Translations under genes and position numbers: made by a program
Part shown: positions 50,882 through 59,979 of the stretch, in pieces
Layout of the letters: each line of letters begins with the position of its first letter
How positions within the stretch are numbered: position 1 is the stretch's first letter
Assembly (NCBI GenBank): GCA_016720685.1
Contig: JADKKC010000008.1
Coordinates: forward strand, 1 to 64,000
Origin: Zoogloea sp.
GTDB taxonomy: Bacteria > Pseudomonadota > Gammaproteobacteria > Burkholderiales > Rhodocyclaceae
DNA: 64,000 nucleotides
Direction: 5' to 3'
Notes under the pieces: generated by a model
Database searches by the model: none
Told to the model about the DNA's origin: nothing
Seen by the model: the letters and a program-made list of their open reading frames with translations, nothing else

Positions 50882-51934
50882 TCACTTCAGCTTTTTGTTT
50901 TCCTCTAGGTCTATCTGCGGTGGCTCGATCGCTACGGTAGAAAGAAGTCGTTCAAGGGCTGCTGCGAACTCTTCTTTTTGTTCCGGAAGGACTGAGATGT
51001 TGAGTTCGAAGAACTCTCCTTTTTGCTTGTACACACCATTACTGTAGCGAATCTGCTTGGTGGTACGCGTCACAGTTTTGCTGCTTGAAGGACCTATGAG
51101 TAGTTGGACCTGGTTGATTAGCCACGCTTGGGTGTGATCCTCGTTGGCGAATTTCAGGGCCAAATTCACGGCCTTTCGTACGCCGCATTTCGCAGCAAGC
51201 TTTTGGATCTGGTAGGCGACGGTTGCGGAAAATTTTCCGGGAAATTCTTTTACGATCTCGAGAACATCGGCTGGAAGTTTTGCAAAAGATCGATAGAAGC
51301 TCATCTGCGATGGGCTTACTTGGGCTTTGTTGGCTATCGAAGTTGCTGTTTCACCTGCGCTGATGAGCTTTTCGTAGAACATGGCACGATCGAAATCACA
51401 GTGCTGCTGACGTTCCTCGTTTTGCTGATAACCGAACCAGGCTGATTCCTCAAGACTCAGGTTTTCATGGATCTCGGCTAAGAGTTGCTCCAGTACCTTG
51501 TGCTTTCTGCACGCTTGTACCCGAGTCCATCCGTCACAGATGATGTAGCGACCACTCTGATCGGGGTTAGGAATCACATGAATTGGGTCGTGCTGTCCTT
51601 GTGTTCTCAAGGCTTCTGACCTGGAGAGGATCATCTCGGCGGTGTAAACCTCCCTTGGAGCGAGAGGATTTGCGTCGATAAAGGCGACATCGATCATCTG
51701 CAGTTTTTTCCCCTGAACATAAGTTGCCTGGAGAATTGGCTGCTTTTTTTCGGCGAGAACAGGTGAAGTGACGCGGATTTCTCCCTGGTCCTGATCCTTG
51801 AGCATCTCCTCCAATGACTTGCTTGGTCCGGTGGGTGGCTTGGTCATCACCATTCCAGGACTCGATCTCGTGCGTTCTGCACGCAAATGTGCATTGAATT
51901 CTTCGTCCGACATTCCCTTGCTTGTTTTTGCCAT
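50882..51934 (-). CDS. parB: ParB-family partition protein
   Basis: 350 residues. N-terminal ParB/Srx domain: DANPLAPREVYTAEMILSRS, GQHDPIHVIPNPDQSGRYII and CDGWTRVQACRKH, the last replacing the usual GERR box. A central helix-turn-helix follows (TSIANKAQVSPSQMSFYRSF). It binds the plasmid centromere and stimulates ParA. Its ATG overlaps the parA stop by four bases. Lower GC than the IS-rich surroundings. Confidence 0.85.
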   Translation of the reverse strand: MAKTSKGMSDEEFNAHLRAERTRSSPGMVMTKPPTGPSKSLEEMLKDQDQGEIRVTSPVLAEKKQPILQATYVQGKKLQMIDVAFIDANPLAPREVYTAEMILSRSEALRTQGQHDPIHVIPNPDQSGRYIICDGWTRVQACRKHKVLEQLLAEIHENLSLEESAWFGYQQNEERQQHCDFDRAMFYEKLISAGETATSIANKAQVSPSQMSFYRSFAKLPADVLEIVKEFPGKFSATVAYQIQKLAAKCGVRKAVNLALKFANEDHTQAWLINQVQLLIGPSSSKTVTRTTKQIRYSNGVYKQKGEFFELNISVLPEQKEEFAAALERLLSTVAIEPPQIDLEENKKLK

Positions 51935-53010
51935 CAGACCACTCCCATCTTTTGCAGTAACTCACAGGACACCTTGTGCAGCTGTTCGGCGGCGCTTCCT
52001 GAGGGACGTGCCAATACGAGTGGCGGCTGCTCTTCATCCTCTGACAGGGTTTTCGGAAACTCTTCGCTTCGGTGAACCATGACGTTCAACAGTGCTCCTG
52101 GGTACTCTGTTGACAACTTGCTTACCTGACCATACACACGTAGTCGATTCGGCAAATGAAAGTTGCCGATCATGACCATCTCTGGACTACGCCCGACATC
52201 GTCCCGCATGTCCTGCAAAACGGAAGCCAGGTATGAGACCGCCTTGGTTGAATATCGCTCCAGCGAAACGGGTGCTACGACATAGTCCGATGCAAGCAAG
52301 GCTCCGCGGGTCATCCGGTTTTTGGCCGGAGCTGCATCGAACAGAATCACGTCGTAGGAAGAGAGATCGAAATCGGGATTTTTACCCGACAAGCCCTCTG
52401 CGATCAGAGCAGCAATTTTCAGATCGCTCTTTTTCCCTTCGAGGGCATCATAGGTGAGTATGGTGTCGAGTCTGTCAAGGGTGAGATCGGACGGAATCAG
52501 ATGTGGGCCAGAAGGCCCGAATGGCATCTTGATGACGTCTCTCAAGGCCATTCGCCCCCCGGGCCAGCCTGGCACAAGATGTCCAAAATGGTATTTGATA
52601 ACGCGATCTTCCGGGATATCCAGTTCTGTGGCTTCTTCGTCTGTGACTTCTGAGTCATAGCCAAAGGAGAGTGTCAGATTTGCCTGGAAATCGAGGTCTA
52701 TGACCAATGTTCGCAAACCCATCAGGGCAAACACGCAGGCCATGTTGGCCGTCAAGGTGGTCTTGCCTACTCCCCCCTTGGGTGCATACACGGTGGCGAT
52801 GCCGCGCTGCTTGACCTTCAGCTTTGACTTGTTGGCTTGTCTCCATGCTGCGATGTCGAAGATGTTGTCGATTGTAAACTGGCGTGTTTTGGGACCATTT
52901 GCTTGCCGTGCGACATCGATTCCTGATTCGTCCACATACCGGCGAACAGAATCTACGGTGGTTTCCAACAGTTTTGCAGCTGCCTGGACTTTGTAAATAG
53001 TCTGAATCAT
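51934..53010 (-). CDS. parA: ParA-family ATPase (type Ia)
   Basis: 358 residues. An N-terminal MerR-like helix-turn-helix (AAAKLLETTVDSVRRYVDES) marks type Ia ParA proteins that also repress their own operon. Walker A is YAPKGGVGKTTLTANMA, followed by LVIDLDFQANLTLSFG and YDVILFDAAPAKNRMT. It drives segregation of the plasmid. An imperfect inverted repeat around 53043-53063 (ATCCTACAGGAGGAT) may be its operator. Confidence 0.9.
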   Translation of the reverse strand: MIQTIYKVQAAAKLLETTVDSVRRYVDESGIDVARQANGPKTRQFTIDNIFDIAAWRQANKSKLKVKQRGIATVYAPKGGVGKTTLTANMACVFALMGLRTLVIDLDFQANLTLSFGYDSEVTDEEATELDIPEDRVIKYHFGHLVPGWPGGRMALRDVIKMPFGPSGPHLIPSDLTLDRLDTILTYDALEGKKSDLKIAALIAEGLSGKNPDFDLSSYDVILFDAAPAKNRMTRGALLASDYVVAPVSLERYSTKAVSYLASVLQDMRDDVGRSPEMVMIGNFHLPNRLRVYGQVSKLSTEYPGALLNVMVHRSEEFPKTLSEDEEQPPLVLARPSGSAAEQLHKVSCELLQKMGVV

Positions 53011-53063
53011 CGTTGTTTAGGTCCGTATCGCACATTCAATTCCTAATATCCTACAGGAGGATT

Positions 53064-53371
53064 TTCCTTACTGCATGGATTTTTAAGCTTTATGATAAAA
53101 AATCCTAGCAAATAGTTTTTAAGAAAGATTTGAATGTGGGCTTGCGGTGAGAGCGACTGGCCGTGCAGAGGCGCTGGGCTATACGCTGGTGCTCCCGACC
53201 AGTACAACATCTTGGTGTGCGACATCGTGGCGTTTAGGACATGCATCAGAGCCACTGCGTGGGATCTGTCACTCTGATTTAGTTCGAACTGGCACAGCAG
53301 GTGTTGATAGCAGACCGGCACTTTTGTAACGCAGTGCGTCAGCGTGGGCTCAGCGAGCGCCAATCCTGCTT
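53064..53371. other. Intergenic, no recognised gene
   Basis: About 300 bp between the parAB promoter and the IS3-end remnant. Short frames on both strands show no known motif. Confidence 0.4.
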
Positions 53372-53440
53372 CGTCGTTCTCTCGTCATCGCCCCCGAATT
53401 TAGAATTTTATCGAGGCGACAACTATTCTGACTCGGGGGG
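53372..53440 (-). mobile_element. Solo IS3 end (copy of 3861-3929)
   Basis: Repeats the orfA start region and terminal repeat of IS3 copy B (GCCCCCGAATTTAGAATTTT, CGAGGCGACAACTATTCTGA) with only a few differences over 69 bp. No more of the element is present on either side, so it is a deletion scar or a transfer footprint. Confidence 0.8.
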
Positions 53441-53503
53441 GCATCGAGACGGGCTGTACGGTTTCCACCAAAATTTGGTGGCGCTTCAAACAGCAAGACC
53501 AAT

Positions 53504-54400
53504 GGTCGTTTTATTAGTGATAGTACGGTGCTTTTTTGAAGTCGTTGAGAAGGGGGATTTTGTGGGTTTTTTGCCGTCAGGTATCACTCTAAAAACGAGC
53601 TTTTTAGTAGTCGCCAGCCTTACTAGACCAGATATTAAAAGCTCGTTTTTAGAGTGACAGTAACCTTCTTACTAGCGAAAAGCTCGTCTTAACGGTGATG
53701 AAAAGCAACTTAACTTGTTGAAGAAAAATGATTTTTCTATTTCTCTGGTTACTTCGTCCAGAAATTTGACCTTGGAGTTTCTGATCATGCAAGGAACAGG
53801 ATGCATGCCTTGATTCAATAGACAAACGTCTTAAGAAGGGATGGTCGTCGCAAGAAACTCTCGCGCTTTTCTTGCTGAACGTTTTTGTGACCTGTCACTG
53901 AAACGACGAGCTTTTTGGTGGCCTTGGTGCGTTGAAAGCACGTCTTAGCGGTGATAGCTTGGGCCAGGATCCGTCTTGCTTGCCAGCTTGAAATTAACCT
54001 TGAGTGGCTCTTTCTGTAGAAATTCGCTGGTTGAAGTATGGTTTCGATCGGAGTAGGTAGGTCGTCTCAAGGGTGACGAGCCTTCTTTTTATTATAAAGT
54101 ATTAAGAACGATTAGCTGCCTGTGGATAACTCTCAGATCCCTTGTGTGGTGCGGGTTTCGGCAAGATGGACGTTCACTGAATCAACGATGTTTCTTCACC
54201 CAAAGAACTAGGTTTGTTCACCCTATGGACGGGCTTGGTCACCGAACCGACGACCTTATTCACTCAAAGCACGTTGTCTCAATCACCCAAAGAACGACCT
54301 TTTCCACGTTCTTTGAGTGATTGGTCTTCACGGAGCTGGTGGGTTGAAGTCACATGTGTCACTCATACAACGTTGTTTGCCTCTCAAAAGACGAACTTAA
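53504..54400. other. Iteron-type origin of replication (oriV)
   Basis: AT-rich region between parA and trfA with many copies of a ~20-bp iteron of the form GnTCGTnTTnAnrGTGAyAG in both orientations. Forward: 53504-53523, 53641-53660, 53682-53701, 53938-53957, 54059-54078. Inverted: 53581-53600, 53892-53911. A tighter block of five inverted iterons has CAC cores at 54197, 54219, 54240, 54261 and 54284, spaced 21-23 bp (two helical turns). Further iteron-like sites lie inside trfA (54596-54614) and after it (55426-55446). A DnaA box is at 54121. This is the TrfA-type plasmid origin layout. Confidence 0.85.
54121..54129. promoter_or_regulatory. DnaA box
   Basis: TGTGGATAA, the exact complement of TTATCCACA, in the AT-rich part of the origin. 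Confidence 0.8.
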
Positions 54401-54451
54401 CGTGTTTGCGTGAGAGTTAAAATCGCCTGTGTTTTCAACGAGGACTCCTCC

Positions 54452-55414
54452 ATGGCGCAGTCTAAAAAGAGCCTAAGCCCAGAATCAACCACTGATGCAG
54501 TGGTTGCCCTGGAGCGGGAGCTTCTGCCGGTTTCGGAGATGCTCCTGCGCGTCGAAAAGCTTCGCACATTTGCCCGAAGCAGGTCTGAGGTCGACAACGT
54601 CTCAAGGGTGATAGCAGACGTGGTCCAACTGCCCTTGTGGGAGGAGAGGGTTCGTGGTCTGCCTAACACGCTGGCTCGTTCCGCGCTCTTCACTTCAGCC
54701 AACCGAAGCATGGAGCGAGAGAACTTCAAGCGTGAAAAGATCGCATCCCTTCGTGGGGTTGAGATCTTGTACACCGGTGAAGAGCTTCGTGTGGATGATG
54801 GTGATGTTTTTCTTCAGATCACTCACCTGGCCCGGCAGCTGCCCTTGGGTGAAATCGTCGAGTTTTCAGGTTACGGTTTGCTCAAAGAACTGGGCTGGAC
54901 GACGTCGAAGGGGAGCTACGAGCGCCTACGGGACAGCATAAACAGGCTTTCATCGACGACCATCCTCATCACCGTAGATGGTCCTAACGGGCCCGGTGAA
55001 AAGGGGTTCGGGGGGTCGCTGATTCGCAAGTTCGAGTGGGACCACAACGCAAGCAGAGGCACGTCCCAACGATGGCGAATCTGGCTTGAGCCGGAGATCG
55101 TGGCTTTATTTGGGCGTGATGCTTACACGAAAATCGATTGGGCACAGCGTCTACAACTGCCACCCCTTGCCAAGTGGCTGCATTAGTTTTACTTCACTCA
55201 TGCAAATCCCATTGGCTACAAGGTGGAAACCATAAAAAATCTTTGCGGCTCGCGGATAGCGGTGCTGGCGAAGTACAGGTACAAGCTTCGGGAGGCCTTG
55301 GAGCTGTTGATTAAGGTAGGTTTTCTTCTGTCCTACGAAATTGATGCGCGCACCGATGTTCTCAACGTGGTCAGGGCGCCGAGGCGCATTCCCCAGGTCG
55401 TTCAGGAGTCGTAG
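54452..55414 (+). pseudogene. trfA: TrfA-like replication initiator with in-frame amber
   Basis: From the ATG at 54452 (AGGA upstream) the protein has the TrfA core: LPLWEERVRGLPNTLARSAL, SLRGVEILYTGEELRVDDGD, GDVFLQITHLARQLPLGEIV, TSKGSYERLRDSINRLSSTT and IDWAQRLQLPPLAKWLH. A TAG at 55184-55186 then stops it. The same frame continues as FYFTHANPIGYKVETIKNLC and YKLREALELLIKVGFLLSYE to 55414, which is the normal TrfA C-terminus. One base change thus removes the last ~75 residues, including the second winged-helix region. It may be dead, or depend on suppression. Confidence 0.85.
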
Positions 55415-55446
55415 TTTCAAGGGCAACAACGTTGTATCGGTGATAG

Positions 55447-55744
55447 GAGCGCTGCGGGTAACGTCTCGTTCTTTCTGGCGCCTTGGTGTCACCTTTACGC
55501 ACATCAGCTTACCCGCGCAATCATGTTTTCATGGGTGCCCATACCTCGAGATAACGCCCCTTTAGCCTATGCGCTGCTACCTCAGACCAAGCACAGGCGT
55601 GTCAAAATGAGGCAGGGGGAGAAGCTGCCGTGTTGGTCTCTTTCATAAATTAAAAAATTAGCGACAGTACTTGGGTTTCAAACGGATCTGACGCAGTGCG
55701 TCGAACTGTGTGAGCTTGGTGCTAAATGCAAGAGTCTTTGCTGG
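55447..55744. other. Intergenic, no recognised gene
   Basis: About 300 bp between the last iteron-like site and the cas6 stop. AT-rich around 55645; no gene or repeat identified. Confidence 0.4.
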
Positions 55745-56664
55745 TCAATTCGAGATCGGCACGGAAATGCGATAGCCGCCCAGGCCAAAGACGGCCTCCT
55801 TGCCGACGTGGGTGGTCTGGCCAAACTGTAGAAGGGGCCAGATGCGCGACAAATCACCCTTGAGTGTCCAGTCGCCGACGAGGCCGCCGAGTGCCATGGT
55901 TTGTTGCTGGCGACTGGAGCGTCGTGACCAGTCCCGCCAAGACAGGTTGCGCGTTTCCGTAAGCGCTTCGGCGTCCTTGGCCAGTGCGGCGAAATCGAAA
56001 CCCGGTGCCCCGTGGCCGTGGAATTCAGCGAGCAGGCTGATACGCCTGGCCAGCGCAAGGACCAGCCGGCGAGCGTTCACACGCTCCGCGCCAAGCGCAT
56101 GGCCGTTAGCCTGGAGGCGCAGCGGGGTGTGGAAGTTGAGGGTGGCAGTCGTCGGCGTGTTGCGAGGAGAGACGGACTCAAATCGTGGTGCCTGAATGTT
56201 GCTGTCAGCGGCATCGAAGACAAGATGCTCGCCGGTCGCACATCCCTGAGTAACGCGCAGCAGCTGGGCGCGCCCGTCACCTGGACCGATACCCTGTGCG
56301 AGCGCGCGCTGCCAGGCGAGAACGATCAAGGCCGCCTGCTCAATGGCGCGACCCAGCAGCACCATGTCGAATTCGAGCGTTTCGCCGGGCAGCCATTCGC
56401 GGGGGGCTCGATTACGTAGGGTCGAGGTACTTCGGAGAACTTCTGCAGGCTGTGTCCTTCGGCGGGTGGTGCGCTCTCGAAGACCACTGCGTAGGGACAG
56501 GTGCGCAGAAGTGGACAGCCCGTGCAGGTGGATACGCGGGTCATGCAGGCGATGCGCCGGAGTGCGCTGCCAAATGCGCCGCGCAAGGTGGAGCCGGCGT
56601 AGTCTGGCAGGCGCAGCGGAGTGCTGACGAGGGCTTGAAGTTGGAGGCGGGCGTGAGGGAGCAT
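55745..56664 (-). pseudogene. cas6: Cas6 crRNA endonuclease (orphan, frameshifted)
   Basis: PF10040-type Cas6, ~306 residues if joined. The first frame, from the ATG at 56664, gives GSTLRGAFGSALRRIACMTR, the CxxC block STCTGCPLLRTCPYAVVFE and RPYVIEPP. In a run of six C (plus strand GGGGGG at about 56400) the frame slips, and the protein continues as EWLPGETLEFDMVLLGRAIE, LNFHTPLRLQANGHALGAER, NLSWRDWSRRSSRQQQTMAL and HVGKEAVFGLGGYRISVPIS, the last being the glycine-rich loop. It is 27 kb from the nearest array, next to the replicon. It would be the best candidate to process these crRNAs. Confidence 0.8.
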
Positions 56665-56683
56665 GGGGCGAAAAGGGTTGGAC

Positions 56684-56830
56684 TCAGCGAAATAGGGATT
56701 TGCGCAGATCCTGCAGTTTTTGCAGCAGGGTTTTTTCGTCAGCGAGGAGGCGCGCGGTTTCGTCGTTACGACTGCGCACGCCGTGAGCCATCGCGTTGCG
56801 CAGGTATGTTCGGCGCAGCCCCGAGCTGAA
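56684..56830 (-). pseudogene. C-terminal remnant of unknown gene
   Basis: The frame reads NAMAHGVRSRNDETARLLAD and TLLQKLQDLRKSLFR before a stop 20 bp from the cas6 start. It is helical, and its upstream part is replaced by IS66 remnant sequence. It may have been co-transcribed with cas6. Confidence 0.4.
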
Positions 56831-57340
56831 GGCGGCGATCGTGGCCGAGTGCTTGGTGCTGGGGGCGTCGGTCGCCGCGGTGGCCCTGGCCCACGGGGTC
56901 AATGCCAACCTCGTTCGCAAGTAGATCGAGAAGGCGCGCTCATCGACCCAGGCGGCGGCGGACGTGAGTTGGCTCCCGGTGCGGCCCGACACGCCCCCAC
57001 CGGCAACGCGGGCCGCCACGCCTCGTGGCGAGATCGAGATCGAACTCCCCCGTGCCCGTCTCCTGTTGCGAGGGGCCGTGGATCTGGCGGTGCTTGAGCG
57101 GGTGCTGGCGAGTCTGTCCCGATGATCCGCCCCGGCCCGGGCACCCGCATCTGGCTGGCCTGCGGCTTCACCGACATGCGCCGCGGCTTCGATGGCCTGG
57201 CGGCGCTGGTGCAAAGCCAACTCGAGCAGGATCCCTTCTCGGGCCAGCTGTTCGTCTTTCGCGGACGCAAGGGAGATCGGGTGTGCTCGCCATTTACCTC
57301 AGCCCTGGGCCGGGCGGCCAACAACACTATTTCCAGATAA
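56820..57340 (+). pseudogene. Older IS66 remnant (tnpA and tnpB fragments)
   Basis: VAAVALAHGVNANLVRK, then GEIEIELPRARLLLRGAVDL, are tnpA pieces. IWLACGFTDMRRGFDGLAAL and DPFSGQLFVFRGRKGDRV (57122-57290) form the start of tnpB, which then runs out of frame. It is a different IS66 subgroup from copies 1 and 2. From 57341 to 57459 no gene is recognised. Confidence 0.7.
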
Positions 57341-57536
57341 CTGTCATTATCGGAAATAAGGATGATCCTCTCCCCTTGCCGGGCCAATCGCAACTGCTCG
57401 AAAGCAGCGGTCCGGCCCGCTTTGCGGTCAGTACCAGTTTGGGCCGGGCCGTGTCGAGAGTAAGCGTCCAACCGGTCCACCTTGCGCGGGTTGGCGTTGA
57501 TGATGAGCATGGTGCCCACGCAAATCAGGTGGACAC

Positions 57537-57926
57537 ATGTACGCGAATCTCGTTAAAGCGCCTCTGGGCCGTCATCGTCGAACCTATCCGGATGATTTCA
57601 AGACTCAGGTAGTGGCCGCCTGTCTGCAGCCAGGGGTTTCGATGGCGGCGGTGGCGCTGGCCAACGGGCTCAATGCCAATCTGCTGCGCCGATGGGTCAA
57701 GGAGGTTCGCGGTGGGGGCATGCCAGCCCCCACTGCCGGTAGCGAGGACGCGCCAGCCTGCCCCGCGCCACCCACCCTGGTTCCGGTGACGGTAGCCTTG
57801 CCGGAGGCGGTGCCCTCGGGGGAGATCAAGATCGAGATTCACCGCGCCCAGGCGGTGTTTCAGATCAGTTGGCCGGCCGCTGAGTCGGCCAGTTGTGCGC
57901 AGTGGTTGCGTGAGGTGCTGCGATGA
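57537..57926 (+). CDS. tnpA: IS66 TnpA
   Basis: 129 residues, intact (HRRTYPDDFKTQVVAACLQP; LANGLNANLLRRWVKEVRGG). Helix-turn-helix accessory protein of IS66. This copy shows what the IS3-split tnpA of copy 1 looked like. Confidence 0.85.
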   Translation: MYANLVKAPLGRHRRTYPDDFKTQVVAACLQPGVSMAAVALANGLNANLLRRWVKEVRGGGMPAPTAGSEDAPACPAPPTLVPVTVALPEAVPSGEIKIEIHRAQAVFQISWPAAESASCAQWLREVLR

Positions 57927-58261
57927 TTCAGCCCGAGCAGGTCTGGCTGGCGGTCGAGCCAGTCGATATGCGGATGGGCATTGACGGTCTGTCACCGCAG
58001 ATTCAGCAGGTCCTGGGGCGATCGCCCTGCGATGGAACGGCCTATGCCTTTCGCAACCGCAGCGGCAACCGGATCAAGTTGCTGGTTTGGGATGGAACCG
58101 GGGTCTGGCTGTGTGTCCGGCGTCTGCATCAGGGGCGCTTCACCTGGCCCCACAGCACGGATGCCGTGTGCACGCTGAGTGCGGCCGAATGGCAGTGGCT
58201 CATCCAGGGCGTCGACTGGCGTCGCCTCCAGGCCAAGCCGCAGGATGCCTGGCAGGTCTGA
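57923..58261 (+). CDS. tnpB: IS66 TnpB
   Basis: 112 residues, intact; differs from the copy at 43875-44213 at only a few positions (for example LSPQIQQVL). Overlaps tnpA by four bases. Confidence 0.9.
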   Translation: MIQPEQVWLAVEPVDMRMGIDGLSPQIQQVLGRSPCDGTAYAFRNRSGNRIKLLVWDGTGVWLCVRRLHQGRFTWPHSTDAVCTLSAAEWQWLIQGVDWRRLQAKPQDAWQV

Positions 58262-58328
58262 GGCCACACATCCCTGAAGAATCCAGTGTTTACAAAGGCT
58301 TTTACACCTGAACGGTATCATTCTGGGC

Positions 58329-59912
58329 ATGAACCGCTGCGCCGAACCCTCCGGGGTGATCCCGCCCGCTCTTGCCGGAGTGGGCGCAGGCACAGATTGC
58401 CACCTTGCAGTCACAGCTGGCCGAGCGCGAGGCCGAGCTCAAGCGGCGCGAGTTGAAGATCCAGCAATTGACGCTGGAGTTGGCCCATCACAGGCGGATC
58501 CGTTTCGGCGCCAGGGAGTGAAGGGCTTCGGTGCCGAGCAGCGTGAGCTGTTCCTGGACAGCCGTGCCGAAGACGAGGCCGCCATCCTGGCGGAACTGGA
58601 ACAGCAGCGCGGCCCGTCCTGCGCGCCAGGCCAAACGCACTGGCCGCCATCCTTGCCGCCGGCGTTGCCGCGGATCGAGCATCGCCACGAACCGGCCTCC
58701 TGTACGTGCGGAGCATGCGGTGCCGGGCTGGTGAAGATTGGCGAAGACATCAGCGAACAACTGGACGTGGAGCCCGCCCGATTCTTTGTCCATCGCCACA
58801 TCCGTCCGCAATACGCCCGTCGGCGCTGCGAAACTGTCACCGCCGCCCCGTACCGGCCAGCCTTATCGACGGGGTCGGGCGGCTCCGGGGCTGCATGCCC
58901 GGGTTCTGATCCAGAAATTTCTGGATCACCTGCCGCCTATCGCATCGAGAAGAGTCAGCGAACGGCATGGGGCATCGATTGCCCGCTCCACGCTGGCCCA
59001 GGGGTGGGCCAGCTGGGTCTGGCCCTGCAGCCCTTGGTGGATCGTCTGAGCACACTGCTCAAGCGGGCCAGGTGCCGCATGCCGATGAGACCCGGTTCAG
59101 CAACCGGATCCGCCAGGGCAAGACCCGGCGGGCTTATCTCGGGCCTATCGAAGCAATGAGCTGGAGGGGGCTGCACCGATCGTCGTCTTCGACTATCAAA
59201 CCAGCCGCAGCGGCCAACATGCCCGGGATTTCCTGCAAGGCTGGCAAGGCCGCTTGATGGTCGATGACTACGGGGGATACAAGGAGCTCTTCCGGCAGGG
59301 TGTCACGGAACTGGCGTGCCTTGCCCATTGCCGACGCAAGTTCTTCGATCGGCATGCTGCGCACCCGCATCCTGTGGCCGAAGAGGGCCTTACGGCAGAT
59401 CGCCGAGCTGTACGCGATCGAGGCGCAAGCCCGCGATGCCGACGCAGCGGTGCGTCTCGCCCTTCGCCAGCAGGAGGCCTTGCGCGCCTGGAGTGACTTG
59501 CACAGTTGGTTGTGCGCCCAAACGGAGAGTGGCCGCCGATGGAACGGGACTGGCCTGTGCCATCGATTACAGCCTCAAACGCTGGCCAGCGATCCTGCGC
59601 TATGTGGAAAGTGGTCAGCTGCCCATCGACAATAACCCCATTGAGAACGCCATCCGGCCGATTTGCCGGGCGGCGCAATTGCTCTTCGTGGGCTCCGAAC
59701 GGGCAGGCCAGCGCGCCGCGGCCATCCAGAGCCCGCTGGCCACCGCCAGCCCAATGGACTGGAACCCTACGCCTGGTTGCGGAGTACCCTTGGAGAAACT
59801 CCCGGTCTGGCCCCACAGCCGAATCGATGAGTTGTTACCGCTGGGTGGCCGGGTGATTGACGTCGATGCCACCCCCAAGGACGTCATCGACACTCGGATC
59901 ATCCCCCCCTGA
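58329..59912 (+). pseudogene. tnpC: IS66 TnpC, multiply frameshifted
   Basis: Same protein as 42212-43807, but split among all three frames: KGFGAEQRELFLDSRAEDEA, then CTCGACGAGLVKIGEDISEQ, later LMVDDYGGYKELFRQGVTEL, IENAIRPICRAAQLLFVGSE and GRVIDVDATPKDVIDTRIIP. I count at least five shifts. The dense one-base differences from an otherwise very similar copy, with intact ends and target duplication, suggest either fast decay or base-calling indels. Confidence 0.85.
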
Positions 59913-59979
59913 TCCCCGCAAGGTGGGCCGGTTGGACGCTTACTGTCGAGACGCCTGCCGTCGGTGTTAATTAGCCAAT

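Larger units (their letters stand above)
57460..59943 (+). mobile_element. IS66-family element (copy 2)
   Basis: Ends GTAAGCGTCCAACCGG (57460) and its inverse (ending 59943), with an exact 8-bp target duplication TGTCGAGA at 57452-57459 and 59944-59951. Same element as copy 1 but without the nested insertions. Its tnpC is decayed. Confidence 0.95.
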
